A stretch of 64,000 bases of DNA from Streptococcus sanguinis SK49 (GTDB lineage Bacteria; Bacillota; Bacilli; Lactobacillales; Streptococcaceae), in the NCBI RefSeq assembly GCF_000212815.1, contig NZ_GL890985.1, positions 891,198 through 955,197 of the forward strand, written 5' to 3'. The notes under the pieces were generated by a model. That model did no database searches. It worked only from the letters and a program-made list of their open reading frames with translations, and had not been told where the DNA came from. The translations under genes were made by a program, and so were the position numbers. Within the stretch, counting starts at the first letter, position 1, and each line of letters begins with the position of its first letter. Shown here one piece after another: positions 40,605-50,358 of this stretch.

Positions 40605-43586
40605 ATGAAAGATTTAATATCTGTTGTTGTAACTTGTTACAACCATCAAGATTACATTGAGCAGTGTTTGCGCAGTATTTTTGCTCAGACCTATCGAAAT
40701 ATTGAGTTACTGGTATTGGATGATGGCTCCTCTGACCATTCTGCTGAAATCATAGAGGCTGTCTTAGCGGATTCCCCTTTTCCGACGCGGTTTGAAAGCC
40801 ATGAAAATATGGGGGTCGTCAAGACAAGAAACAAGGCTTTACAGCAAATTCAAGGCACTTATTTTATTTTTGTGGATAGTGACGATTTTCTGGATTCAGA
40901 CTATATTGAGAGCTTCTATACAAGCATGGTGCAAGAGGAGGCAGATATTGTCTATGGTGATTTGTATGATCCTGATAAAAAGGAAGTTTACCTTAAATCA
41001 CGGCCATTTGACAAGCTAGCTTTCTTAACGGAAAATTTTATTTCCAACTGTTCTCTCATTCGTCGTTCGGTTGCTGATGGTATTTATTATGATGAAGCTC
41101 TGAATCGTGAAAAACTGGAAGACTATGATTTCCTTTTGAACTTAATTATCAATCAAGGAGCGAAACCTGTTTATGATGCAAAAACAAAGCTGAATTATCG
41201 GGTCTTTGATAAGGAATCAATCTCTAAACGGAATTCTACGAGATATCATTACGAAATGTATCTGAAAATTCTGCGTAAGTATGTGAGACAGATACCAGAT
41301 GATATTTACCAAGCTCTGGGCCAGAACATATTTACACTGGAAGGTCGTTTGGATGAACTGATTCAGCATATGGATAAAGTGAACGACTATGTTCTTGAAC
41401 TGCAGGAGGATCAGCGACAGTTACATAAAAATCTAGATTCCCTGAAATCCAGACTGAGAACGATAAAGGAACAGCGAGATGAGGCTATTCAGGAGCAGTT
41501 TCGTATTCGCCGATCTATTTCCTATCGGCTGGGGAATGGCGTGATTACGCCATTGAAACGTCTGGCTCGATTAGTCAGAAATCCTCGCAGTATCAAAGCT
41601 GTTTTAAGTCGGATTAAGCAACAGCTGGTTCGTTTGAAACGCCAAGTTAAGTCTCCTAAGGTTTATTATTATCAATGGCTGCGGAACTCTCAAAGGGAAA
41701 AAGCTCTTGCTTCAGTTTCAAGCGGCGAAAAAGTCTTAGTCTATGTCATTTTTGAATCCGAGCCACGCTTGCAGCAGTACAAACTTATCTTTTTAGAAAA
41801 GTTAGCAGCTTTGGCTGATAAGACTCTCATCGTCGTTAACGGCGGACTGGTTGCAGAAGATTTAGAAACTTTAGGACAGTATGGTCAAGTCTTGGTGCGG
41901 GATAATACCGGCTATGATACAGCAGCTTTTCGTGAAGGTATTCTTTCCTTGGGAAAGGAAAAGCTACAGCATTGTTCTCAGCTGATGCTCGTCAATGACA
42001 CCAATATCGGCCCTATGAGTGATTTGGCGGCTGTCTTTCAAACTATGGCTGGCAGAAATCTTGACTTTTGGGGGATTTCCTATGGTGAGACCCAGGAAGA
42101 TATCACTGGTTTTAACCGCTATGGTTACATTCCCAACCACCTACAGTCTTATTTTTTGGTGATTGAGCCTTTGCTGCTTCAGTCCGAAGAATTCTACGAC
42201 TATTGGCAAGTGCTGACTGACACGGATTCACGGGAAGAAGCTATCGGAAAGCATGAAACGACTTTTACCAAGTACTTTGCTGACTTGGGCTATCGCTACG
42301 ATGCCTTGGTTCACGAAAATCAGGATTCGGCTATGTATATTCACCCATTAAGGATGTTAAAGGCTGGCAGTCCTCTGATTAAGTATACTTCTTTGAGGAA
42401 TTATGATGATCAGCAGTTTTTATGGCAAGGTCTGGAAAGAGAGTCAGAGGTTCCTGATGTATTGGACTATGTTCGGGAGAAGACAGACTACCCAGTGGAG
42501 ATTCTTGAGAACATCGTTCAAAAATTCAAAGATGTGCCTCGTAATCAATATATTCTCATCATTGACGGTGTAGAGAATATCATTCCGCAGTGTACGCGCT
42601 ACCGTGTACTAAATAAGGCAGAGCAGCTTAGAAAGAATGGTTTTGCAGTGAAAGTGGTCAATGCGTCTAAGTTTATTCTGTCTCAGGCCCAGTATGCCAG
42701 CCATATCATTATCTACCGCGCTCCTTGGTCCGCTCAACTCCAGCTTTTATGTGATTTGGCTCGGGAGGAGCATAAGCCAGTTTATTTTGATATTGATGAT
42801 TTGGTCTTTGATACCCTTTATACCGACCAGCTAAGCTATACACAAGGCTTATCTGAGAAGGAAAAGGGCAATTATGATGCTGGGGTGAAGAATTACGGAA
42901 AAATGCTGGCGGCTTGTGATGGAGCGATTACCTCCACTAATCAGTTAAAAGAGGAATTGCTCAAATACAAGGACTCCGTCCTGCTGAATCGTAATCTGGC
43001 GTCCAGCGAATTGATTGCGGTTAGCTCGCAGTTCTTGAAGGAAGACTTTGGTGCAGACGACAGAATCAAAATCGGTTATTTCTCTGGCTCCATCAGCCAC
43101 AATGAAAATTTTGAGCTCATCAAGCCGGCTATCAAAGAAGTGCTGGACCACTACTCATCCGTCGAGCTTCATATTGTAGGGCACTTAGATATCCCGCATG
43201 ATATGAAACAATATACGCAGCGTATTGTCGTCCATGAGTATGTGGACTGGAAGACCTTACCTCAGTTGATTGGTCAGGTTGATATTAATCTGGCTCCACT
43301 GGTTGACTCAGTCTTTAATCGGGCCAAGTCAGAAATCAAGTGGATAGAAGCAGCTCTAGTCAAGGTGCCAACGATTGCCAGTCATATCGGTGCTTTTTCT
43401 GATATGATGATTGACGGTCAGACTGGACTTTTGGCTAAAGATAGTGAATGGAAAGAAAAGCTGGAAAGTCTGATTCTTTCTGCAGATTTACGTAGAGAAC
43501 TGGCAGAGAACGCCTACGCTTTTGTATTAGAAAATTGCAGTTTAGATAAAAAAGATGAAATGGTGACTTATTTTGAAAAGAAATAA
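40605..43586 (+). CDS. Multidomain glycosyltransferase: GT2, coiled coil, RgpF-like, GT4-like
   Basis: A 993-aa cytoplasmic protein with three probable catalytic units. Residues about 1-230 are a GT2 domain (CYNHQDYIEQCLRSI, DDGSSD near 40, VDSDDFLD near 90). Residues about 248-310 are a charged coiled coil. Residues about 375-640 are a rhamnan-synthesis RgpF-type domain (YDTAAFREG near 443, LVNDTNIGP near 463). Residues about 645-990 are a GT4-like GT-B domain (DIDDLVFD near 727, GYFSGSISHNENF near 823). RgpF and GT4-like domains also occur on other proteins of this locus. The fusion may add several side-chain or branch sugars in order. It overlaps the next gene by 14 nt. Confidence 0.88.
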   Translation: MKDLISVVVTCYNHQDYIEQCLRSIFAQTYRNIELLVLDDGSSDHSAEIIEAVLADSPFPTRFESHENMGVVKTRNKALQQIQGTYFIFVDSDDFLDSDYIESFYTSMVQEEADIVYGDLYDPDKKEVYLKSRPFDKLAFLTENFISNCSLIRRSVADGIYYDEALNREKLEDYDFLLNLIINQGAKPVYDAKTKLNYRVFDKESISKRNSTRYHYEMYLKILRKYVRQIPDDIYQALGQNIFTLEGRLDELIQHMDKVNDYVLELQEDQRQLHKNLDSLKSRLRTIKEQRDEAIQEQFRIRRSISYRLGNGVITPLKRLARLVRNPRSIKAVLSRIKQQLVRLKRQVKSPKVYYYQWLRNSQREKALASVSSGEKVLVYVIFESEPRLQQYKLIFLEKLAALADKTLIVVNGGLVAEDLETLGQYGQVLVRDNTGYDTAAFREGILSLGKEKLQHCSQLMLVNDTNIGPMSDLAAVFQTMAGRNLDFWGISYGETQEDITGFNRYGYIPNHLQSYFLVIEPLLLQSEEFYDYWQVLTDTDSREEAIGKHETTFTKYFADLGYRYDALVHENQDSAMYIHPLRMLKAGSPLIKYTSLRNYDDQQFLWQGLERESEVPDVLDYVREKTDYPVEILENIVQKFKDVPRNQYILIIDGVENIIPQCTRYRVLNKAEQLRKNGFAVKVVNASKFILSQAQYASHIIIYRAPWSAQLQLLCDLAREEHKPVYFDIDDLVFDTLYTDQLSYTQGLSEKEKGNYDAGVKNYGKMLAACDGAITSTNQLKEELLKYKDSVLLNRNLASSELIAVSSQFLKEDFGADDRIKIGYFSGSISHNENFELIKPAIKEVLDHYSSVELHIVGHLDIPHDMKQYTQRIVVHEYVDWKTLPQLIGQVDINLAPLVDSVFNRAKSEIKWIEAALVKVPTIASHIGAFSDMMIDGQTGLLAKDSEWKEKLESLILSADLRRELAENAYAFVLENCSLDKKDEMVTYFEKK

Positions 43587-44880
43587 AGAAGTAAAAGTCG
43601 AGAATATTTTCTTATTATTGGCAAGTATCTTTGTCTTGACTTTTATGATTGCACAGCCGATTAATCGGGTGCCTGATGAGACCAATCACGCTCGTATGAC
43701 ATGGGAAATCTTCCATAAACCGACCAGTCGAACATATAAATGGATGGACAAAATCCCCTCCACACCGAATGTTTCGCCGGCAGAGTACAAGCAGCTGTTC
43801 TCAGAGAAGATAGATCTGGCGCAAGAAGAGTTTACCTTTGGCTTTAATCTCAAGGCTATCTCTTTCCTGCCTCAGCTGCTAGGTATGACCTTGGGAAGCT
43901 TGCTTTATCCGTCAGTAGGCTTCATCATGATGCTGGGGCGGCTCTTTAATGCTTTGGCATATATCTTCGGGGTTTATCTGCTAATTAAATACTTCAAATA
44001 TGGCAAAAAAGCTCTACTTTTCCTTTCTCTTTTGCCTATTATGGTCCAGCAGGCTGCTTCTCTCTCTTACGATGTGATGAACTACCTGGAAATTATGTTG
44101 GCGATTGGCTTTTTGACCAATATTGCCTACCATAAGAAATTTACCAATAGAAATCTACTAGAGCTTTTGGTAATTTCTATAGGCCTCTTTGTAACCAAAC
44201 CGAATAATGTTCTTTTATTAGGATTGCTGCCTTTTGTTGATTTTGAGTTTGAAGGATTCCTTGCGGTTCTGAACAAGCCTTTTGTTGCAACCAAAGCTTT
44301 TGTAGCTCGTTATCGTCCTATCTTCTATGTACTTGGCTTTTCAGCTTTCTTTCTTGCCTTGCATCTGGCATTTCGCAATCAGGGAGGGCTCTTGCACTAT
44401 GGCCAAGTCTTGCTGAATACGCTCTTTAAGCAAAGTGTTAATGGCGACTTGAATACAATTTTGACAATCGGTATGTTTGGCTTTTTGGGGAATTTTACTA
44501 TCCAGCTGCCGCTTTGGTTGATTTTTATCGATGTGGCAGTCTTGGCGCTTATCTTCTTGCAATCGCAGAAAGATTTTATGACCAAGGGCTACGCAGTCAT
44601 GTCGCGGTATCTGTTTCTGGTTCAAGTGATTGCTGTTGTGTCGATTATGTATCTGCAGTGGACGCCTATTGTCCTCGGTAAAGGTGCCATGATATCGGTT
44701 GGTGCTCAGGGACGTTATTTTACACCTTTCTTGATCTTACTGCTACCAACTGTTGCTAATCTAGGAACCTTGGACATTAAAGACAGGGTGGTGAATCGAA
44801 TGATGGTTGGGACTCTGGTAGCTAACTTCTTGGTTTCCCTCTACTTGATGGTGCCCTTTTATTGGAATGTATTAGGATAA
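43573..44880 (+). CDS. Polytopic membrane protein, DUF2142-like
   Basis: A 435-aa protein with about ten transmembrane helices. The first large loop holds PINRVPDETNHARMTWEI (near 29-46), the acidic signature of DUF2142, a GT-C-like family often found in cell-wall polysaccharide loci. The TTG start lies inside the preceding gene with GGTGA upstream. It may use a lipid-linked sugar on the outer face, like GacL, but no catalytic role can be proven from sequence. Confidence 0.72.
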   Translation: MKRNKEVKVENIFLLLASIFVLTFMIAQPINRVPDETNHARMTWEIFHKPTSRTYKWMDKIPSTPNVSPAEYKQLFSEKIDLAQEEFTFGFNLKAISFLPQLLGMTLGSLLYPSVGFIMMLGRLFNALAYIFGVYLLIKYFKYGKKALLFLSLLPIMVQQAASLSYDVMNYLEIMLAIGFLTNIAYHKKFTNRNLLELLVISIGLFVTKPNNVLLLGLLPFVDFEFEGFLAVLNKPFVATKAFVARYRPIFYVLGFSAFFLALHLAFRNQGGLLHYGQVLLNTLFKQSVNGDLNTILTIGMFGFLGNFTIQLPLWLIFIDVAVLALIFLQSQKDFMTKGYAVMSRYLFLVQVIAVVSIMYLQWTPIVLGKGAMISVGAQGRYFTPFLILLLPTVANLGTLDIKDRVVNRMMVGTLVANFLVSLYLMVPFYWNVLG

Positions 44881-44883
44881 GCT

Positions 44884-46131
44884 ATGAAAAAAAAGATATT
44901 ATTCATTTCGCCGACTGGAACGCTAGATAATGGAGCTGAAATCTCTATTGTCAATTTGATGGAATACTTGGTCCAGACGGGCCATCAGGTTATCAATGCG
45001 ATTCCGGATTATCATGTAGCCGTTCAGCAGGACTATATATCCAGCTTGGCAGCCTTGGGTATTGAGACTATAGCCTTGCCGGCAGTTAAATGGTGGTGGG
45101 GGGACGCGCCTGGTGGCCTGCCAGGTAGTCCTGAGTCTAGAGCTCGGTCTTATCAGGATAATACCTCAGCGCTCAGAAAGATACTAACGGAGCGAAAGAT
45201 TGATTTGGTTATTACCAATACGGTCAATATGTTTCAAGGAGCAGTGGCAGCGGCCTGCGAGAATGTTCCGCATTTCTGGCTGGTTCATGAATTTCCTGAC
45301 GGAGAGTTTGGCTACTATAAGGAAAAGCTAGATTTTATCAGTGATTATTCGCAGGAAATATTTGCAGTTAGAGGTGCATTGCAGAGACAGTTACAGGAGC
45401 TGCTGCCAAACAGAAAAGTCTTGTCTTTTGCCCCTTTTACGAAAATTCATCCTACTAATACAGGAGAAAAGGATAGAGCCGAAAGGCGTATTGTGTCAGT
45501 CGGACGTTTGACAGAGCGGAAAAATCAATTAGAATTGATAAAAGCCTATAACCAGTTATCTCAGCCAAAACCGCCCTTAGTTCTGATCGGAGCCTGGGAT
45601 GAGGAGTACAAAAAAAGATGCGATACTTATATCTCTGAACATCAGGTCAAAAATATTAGTTTCTTGGGACACAAGGACAATCCTTGGGCAGAGGTGACGG
45701 CAGCAGACCTAGCGGTATTTCCTTCTGCTATGGAAACCTTTGGTTTAGTCTATATTGAAGCGATTATGAATGGTTTTCCGACCATTTTGTCGGACAATCC
45801 TGGTCATCTATCCGCCTATGAAATCTTTGAAGAAGGTCAGCTGTATTCATCTGGCAATATTGAGGAGTTGGCTGATAAGATAAACATTGCCTTGGCAAAT
45901 TTTGAGGGATTAAAAGACCAGTCGGTGGCCAATCTTGGCAAAATCCAAGAGCACTACACAGTTCAGAGTGTTTACCAAAACTTATTGGATAAGATTGAAA
46001 ACACTGAAATGTACCAGGTTAACTCCTTGCGTCATGTCAAATGCTTATTGGATACAAATTTACCTTCTCAACAAGCCAGCTCTTTCTTACGCAAAGTGAA
46101 AAATAAGCTATTTTCTGGTAGAAGAGGTTAA
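44884..46131 (+). CDS. GT4-family glycosyltransferase
   Basis: A 415-aa GT-B enzyme with N-terminal FISPTGTLDNGAEISIVNLMEYL and a C-terminal donor site: VSVGRLTERKNQLELIKAY (near 201), GHKDNPW, and the EX7E motif METFGLVYIEAIMNGFP (near 284). It is the last gene before a strong terminator and the rgpA promoter. Sugar specificity is unknown. Confidence 0.87.
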   Translation: MKKKILFISPTGTLDNGAEISIVNLMEYLVQTGHQVINAIPDYHVAVQQDYISSLAALGIETIALPAVKWWWGDAPGGLPGSPESRARSYQDNTSALRKILTERKIDLVITNTVNMFQGAVAAACENVPHFWLVHEFPDGEFGYYKEKLDFISDYSQEIFAVRGALQRQLQELLPNRKVLSFAPFTKIHPTNTGEKDRAERRIVSVGRLTERKNQLELIKAYNQLSQPKPPLVLIGAWDEEYKKRCDTYISEHQVKNISFLGHKDNPWAEVTAADLAVFPSAMETFGLVYIEAIMNGFPTILSDNPGHLSAYEIFEEGQLYSSGNIEELADKINIALANFEGLKDQSVANLGKIQEHYTVQSVYQNLLDKIENTEMYQVNSLRHVKCLLDTNLPSQQASSFLRKVKNKLFSGRRG

Positions 46132-46137
46132 AGAAAG

Positions 46138-46177
46138 AAAAGGACAAGTGCAGCCGTGGCTCTACCTGTCCTTTTTG
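46138..46177 (+). terminator. Terminator upstream of rgpA
   Basis: A 9-bp stem AAAAGGACA / TGTCCTTTT (46138-46146 with 46167-46175) enclosing a smaller AGCC/GGCT hairpin, with a T-run. It splits the polysaccharide region into two transcripts. Confidence 0.85.
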
Positions 46178-46200
46178 TATTATACAAACACACTAGAAAG

Positions 46201-46209
46201 TGGTATAAT
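46201..46209 (+). promoter_or_regulatory. Extended -10 promoter of the rgp operon
   Basis: TGGTATAAT 35 bases upstream of the rgpA ATG; no clear -35 box. Confidence 0.75.
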
Positions 46210-46244
46210 AGAATGGACTGTAAAATCTTGAATTGAGGGAAATC

Positions 46245-47393
46245 ATGAAACATGTCTTCATCATCGGGAGTCGGGGACTTCCTGCCAAATATGGAGGATT
46301 TGAAACCTTTGTCGAAAAATTGACAGAGCATCAAATCTCTTCTCACATCCAATATCATGTGGCTTGCTTATCAGATGATGAAGCTTTTCATCATTTTGAC
46401 TACAAGGGAGTCGACTGCTTTACAGTCAAGCCACCTAAGCTTGGCCCAGCCCGCGTAATTGCCTATGATATGATGGCTGTCTCCTACGCCCTCAAGTTTG
46501 CTAAGAAAGAGCAGATTGAGCAGCCTATTTTTTACATTCTTGGAAATACGATTGGTGCTTTTATCTTTCCTTTTGCTCGTCGTATCCATCAGGCAGGCGG
46601 TCAATTCTTTATCAATCCTGACGGGTTGGAGTGGAAGCGGGCCAAATGGTCTAAGCCAGTCCAAGCCTATCTCAAGTATTCTGAAAAGGTCATGACCAAG
46701 CATGCAGACTTGGTTATTGCGGACAATCAAGGTATCGAAAGCTATATTCAAAAAGCTTATCCTTGGTCTAAAACGACCTGTATCGCTTATGGAACCGACC
46801 TTTATCTGTCCAATTTGACAGAAAACGAAGGCAAGGTCAGGGTCTTCTTTGAAAAGTGGGCCAGTAAGGAAAAAGACTATTACCTCATTGTCGGACGCTT
46901 CGTTCCGGAAAACAACTATGAAACCATCATTCAAGAATTCATGAAATCCAAAACCAGACGTGACTTGCTGATCATCTGCAATCATGAGGGCAATCCCTAT
47001 TTTGAAGAGCTCAAGCAGAAAACAGGCTTTGACCGTGATTCTCGCATTAAGTTTGTCGGTACGGTCTATGATCAGAATCTGCTCAAATATATCCGTAATC
47101 ATGCTTTTGCATACATACATGGTCATGAGGTTGGCGGGACTAATCCGGGACTCTTGGAAGCACTGGCTCAGACAGATGCCAATCTGGTGCTGGATGTGGA
47201 CTTTAACCGTAAGGTAGCAAAAGAAACGGCTCTCTACTGGCAAAAAGAACCTGGCCAGCTAGCCCAGCTGATTGACCGAGTAGATGCGCAAACAGAGTTT
47301 ACGGAGCTAGGTCAAGCCGCCAAAGAAAATATGAAAGAAAACTACACCTGGGAAAAAATTGTGGGTGAATACGAGGATTTATTTTTATCATGA
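46245..47393 (+). CDS. rgpA: Rhamnosyltransferase RgpA/GacB (rhamnan initiation)
   Basis: A 382-aa GT4-type enzyme with the DUF1972 N-terminal signature IIGSRGLPAKYGGFETFVEKL. In GacB it attaches the first beta-1,4-linked rhamnose to lipid-linked GlcNAc. The C-terminal half has LIVGRFVPENNYETII (near 211) and HGHEVGGTNPGLLEALA (near 290). The start is the ATG at 46245 after GAGGGA; a TTG 12 bases earlier would overlap that site. It ends in an ATGA overlap with rgpB. Confidence 0.92.
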   Translation: MKHVFIIGSRGLPAKYGGFETFVEKLTEHQISSHIQYHVACLSDDEAFHHFDYKGVDCFTVKPPKLGPARVIAYDMMAVSYALKFAKKEQIEQPIFYILGNTIGAFIFPFARRIHQAGGQFFINPDGLEWKRAKWSKPVQAYLKYSEKVMTKHADLVIADNQGIESYIQKAYPWSKTTCIAYGTDLYLSNLTENEGKVRVFFEKWASKEKDYYLIVGRFVPENNYETIIQEFMKSKTRRDLLIICNHEGNPYFEELKQKTGFDRDSRIKFVGTVYDQNLLKYIRNHAFAYIHGHEVGGTNPGLLEALAQTDANLVLDVDFNRKVAKETALYWQKEPGQLAQLIDRVDAQTEFTELGQAAKENMKENYTWEKIVGEYEDLFLS

Positions 47394-48325
47394 AAGTGAC
47401 CATTCTTCTGTCCACCTATAATGGGGAGCAGTTTCTGGCCGAGCAGATTAAGAGTATTCAAGAGCAGACATATAAGGGCTGGCAACTGCTGATTCGTGAT
47501 GATGGCTCTACAGATGGGACGCGGGCTGTCATTGAGGACTTTTGCCGCAAGGATGACCGCATTGCCTTTATCAATCGGGGAAATCCACAAAATCTGGGTG
47601 TCATTCAGAGTTTTCATAGCCTGCTTCAATACCAAGATTCGGATTTCTATCTCTTTAGCGACCAAGATGACGTTTGGCTGCCAGACAAGATTGCCATGCA
47701 ATTGGCTGAGGCAGACAAATATGATAGCAGTCAGCCCTTACTGGTTTATACTGACTTGAAGGTCGTGGATCAAGAGCTACAGGTTGTTCATGAAAGTATG
47801 ATTCGCACTCAGTCAGATCACGCTAATACAGAACTAGTCCAAGAGTTGACGGAGAATACAGTGACGGGTGGTGTTTCTATGATAAATCGCGCCTTGGCCC
47901 AACTTTGGACTGGGAAGGAAGAGCATGAACTGCTCATGCACGACTGGTATCTGGGCTTGCTGGCTGCGGCTTTTGGAACGTTGGTCTATATTGACAAGCC
48001 GGGTGAGCTCTATCGGCAGCATTCGAATAATGTGTTGGGAGCTCGAACGCTCAGAAAACGCGTAAAAAACTGGGTTCGTCCCCATGTTCTTTTTGCCAAA
48101 TATTGGAAATTGATAAAAGACAGTCAGACTCAGGCTAGAAATTTGCTGGTCCTGCCGCTGACTGCTGAAAATAGAGAGTTAATTGAGAACTTTGTGACCA
48201 TTATGGAGGTGCCTTTTAAGGAGCGCTGGCGCAGGATTCGCCAGTATGGCTATCGTAAAAACCGCACTTTCCATACCCTTGTTTTTACGAGCCTCATTCT
48301 CACAAAGTTTGCTTATAAGGAGTAA
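47390..48325 (+). CDS. rgpB: Rhamnosyltransferase RgpB/GacC
   Basis: A 311-aa GT2 enzyme (LLSTYNGEQFLAEQIKSI, RDDGSTDGT near 37, SDQDDVWLPDKI near 88). RgpB/GacC adds the next alpha-1,3-rhamnose during rhamnan synthesis. It overlaps rgpA by 4 nt and precedes rgpC by 5 nt, the standard order. Confidence 0.92.
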   Translation: MKVTILLSTYNGEQFLAEQIKSIQEQTYKGWQLLIRDDGSTDGTRAVIEDFCRKDDRIAFINRGNPQNLGVIQSFHSLLQYQDSDFYLFSDQDDVWLPDKIAMQLAEADKYDSSQPLLVYTDLKVVDQELQVVHESMIRTQSDHANTELVQELTENTVTGGVSMINRALAQLWTGKEEHELLMHDWYLGLLAAAFGTLVYIDKPGELYRQHSNNVLGARTLRKRVKNWVRPHVLFAKYWKLIKDSQTQARNLLVLPLTAENRELIENFVTIMEVPFKERWRRIRQYGYRKNRTFHTLVFTSLILTKFAYKE

Positions 48326-48330
48326 TATTC

Positions 48331-49137
48331 ATGGATTTTTTTAGTAAAAAAAATCGTATTCTTTTGAAAGAATTAATCAAGACGGATTTTAAATTACGTT
48401 ATCAAGGGTCCTTAGTCGGCTATCTCTGGTCGATTTTGAAGCCATTGATGATGTTTACCATCATGTATCTGGTCTTTGTCCGCTTTTTGCGATTTGATGA
48501 TGGGACACCCCACTATACAGTAGGGCTTTTGCTGGGGATGGTTTTCTGGTCTTTCTTTACCGAAGCTACCAATATGGGCATGCTTTCCATCGTCTCTCGG
48601 GGAGATTTGCTTCGTAAATTGAACTTTCCAAAACATACCATCGTCATTTCATCGGTTCTTGGAGCAGCTATCAATTTTCTGATTAATCTGGTCGTTGTTT
48701 TTCTCTTCGCCTTGATTAATCAGGTGGAATTCGGCTTGCATACGCTGGTGATTATTCCTCTTTTTCTGGAGGTATTGGTCTTGGCAATGGGCTGCGCCCT
48801 CATGCTGTCTTCCTTGTTTGTGAAGTATCGGGATATTGGACCGATTTGGGAAGTGGCTCTTCAAGCAGGAATGTATGCTAGTCCTATTATTTACTCTCTG
48901 ACCTTTCTTTTGCAGCGGAAGCAACTCTTCGTCGCTAAAATTATGATGCTCAATCCGATTGCTCAGATACTGCAGGACATGCGCCATTTCATTGTTGCTC
49001 CTGTTAATGTCAGAGGCTGGGATATCGTGAATAACAAACTAATCGCCCTCATTCCTTACTTAATTCCTTTTGTGGTATTGGCTCTAGGTTTGTTCTTCTT
49101 TAATAAAAATGCTAAGAGATTTGCGGAGATTTTATAA
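48331..49137 (+). CDS. rgpC: Polysaccharide ABC exporter permease RgpC/GacD
   Basis: A 268-aa ABC-2 permease with six predicted helices (Wzm type). It carries the lipid-linked rhamnan across the membrane with the RgpD ATPase. The N-terminus contains LIKTDFKLRYQGSLVGYLWSIL, typical of this family. AAGGAG precedes the ATG and the stop overlaps rgpD (TAATG). Confidence 0.93.
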   Translation: MDFFSKKNRILLKELIKTDFKLRYQGSLVGYLWSILKPLMMFTIMYLVFVRFLRFDDGTPHYTVGLLLGMVFWSFFTEATNMGMLSIVSRGDLLRKLNFPKHTIVISSVLGAAINFLINLVVVFLFALINQVEFGLHTLVIIPLFLEVLVLAMGCALMLSSLFVKYRDIGPIWEVALQAGMYASPIIYSLTFLLQRKQLFVAKIMMLNPIAQILQDMRHFIVAPVNVRGWDIVNNKLIALIPYLIPFVVLALGLFFFNKNAKRFAEIL

Positions 49138-50342
49138 TGTCAAATAATATTGCAGTAAAAGTCGACCATGTAAGTAAATTCTTTCGATTGCCTACTGAGG
49201 CTACTCAGAGTTTGAGAACCAGTCTGGTCAATCGCTTTAAGGGGATCAAAGGCTACAAAGAACAGCATGTTTTGAAAGATATTTCCTTTGAGGTCGAAAA
49301 AGGTGACTTCTACGGGATTGTTGGCCGCAATGGATCTGGTAAGTCCACCCTCCTGAAAATTATCTCTGAGATTTATATTCCGGAGAAGGGCAAGGTAACT
49401 ATTGATGGTAAGTTGGTTTCCTTTATTGAGCTGGGTGTCGGTTTCAATCCAGAACTAACTGGCCGCGAAAATGTCTATATGAATGGTGCCATGCTGGGAT
49501 TCTCAACAGAAGAAGTAGACGACATGTACGATGATATCGTGGAGTTTGCTGAGCTGGGCGAGTTTATGAATCAAAAACTCAAGAACTATTCCAGCGGTAT
49601 GCAGGTGCGTTTGGCTTTTTCTGTGGCCATCAAGGCTCAGGGTGATATTCTGATTTTGGACGAGGTCTTGGCTGTTGGGGACGAAGCCTTTCAGCGTAAG
49701 TGTAATGACTATTTCAAAGATCGCAAGGAGTCAGGTAAGACGACCATTCTGGTGACCCATGACATGGGAGCTGTTAAAAAATATTGTAATAAGGCAGTCT
49801 TGATTGAAAATGGCTTGGTCAAGGCTATCGGCAATCCAGATGATGTGGCCAACCAGTATAGTCTGGACAACGCGACTGAAACAAAAGCCATGAACGAAGG
49901 ATTCCAGGTTGAGAATGCAGCGGTTTCTGATTTGAAGGTTAAGCTCTTGCATTCGCCTCAGATTTCACCTGAACAAGAGATTGAATTTGAAATTTCTTAT
50001 CAGGTTAATCAAGACCTACCGACCTATGTTTCCTTTTCTTTGACAGATATCGATCGAACCATCTGGCTTTACAATGATAATTCCATGGATCAGCCGACAG
50101 AAGGACCTGGACAGAAGCGCTTGACTTACAAATGCCATGTATCACAGATAAATAACGCTAAGTTAAAACTGCAGGTTTCGGTGCGGGATAAGGAAGAACA
50201 AATTCTAGCCTTTGCAGACTCTCAGAACAACCCAGTTATCTTAATCAATCGTCAGGATATTAAGGATGACGATGTCTCTGCTAAGGATTCTGCCACTGGC
50301 TTAATCCAGCGTAATGGCAGTTGGAAGATTTCTCAATCATAA
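49137..50342 (+). CDS. rgpD: Polysaccharide ABC exporter ATPase RgpD/GacE
   Basis: A 401-aa Wzt-type ATPase: Walker A GRNGSGKST (near 63), signature YSSGMQVRLAFSVA (near 146), Walker B ILILDEVLAVGDEAFQ and a switch His in VTHD. The C-terminal part from about 250 is a beta-rich Wzt-like carbohydrate-binding domain, which may read the chain end before export. Partner of RgpC. Confidence 0.93.
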   Translation: MSNNIAVKVDHVSKFFRLPTEATQSLRTSLVNRFKGIKGYKEQHVLKDISFEVEKGDFYGIVGRNGSGKSTLLKIISEIYIPEKGKVTIDGKLVSFIELGVGFNPELTGRENVYMNGAMLGFSTEEVDDMYDDIVEFAELGEFMNQKLKNYSSGMQVRLAFSVAIKAQGDILILDEVLAVGDEAFQRKCNDYFKDRKESGKTTILVTHDMGAVKKYCNKAVLIENGLVKAIGNPDDVANQYSLDNATETKAMNEGFQVENAAVSDLKVKLLHSPQISPEQEIEFEISYQVNQDLPTYVSFSLTDIDRTIWLYNDNSMDQPTEGPGQKRLTYKCHVSQINNAKLKLQVSVRDKEEQILAFADSQNNPVILINRQDIKDDDVSAKDSATGLIQRNGSWKISQS

Positions 50343-50358
50343 AGAATAAGGTATTTTC

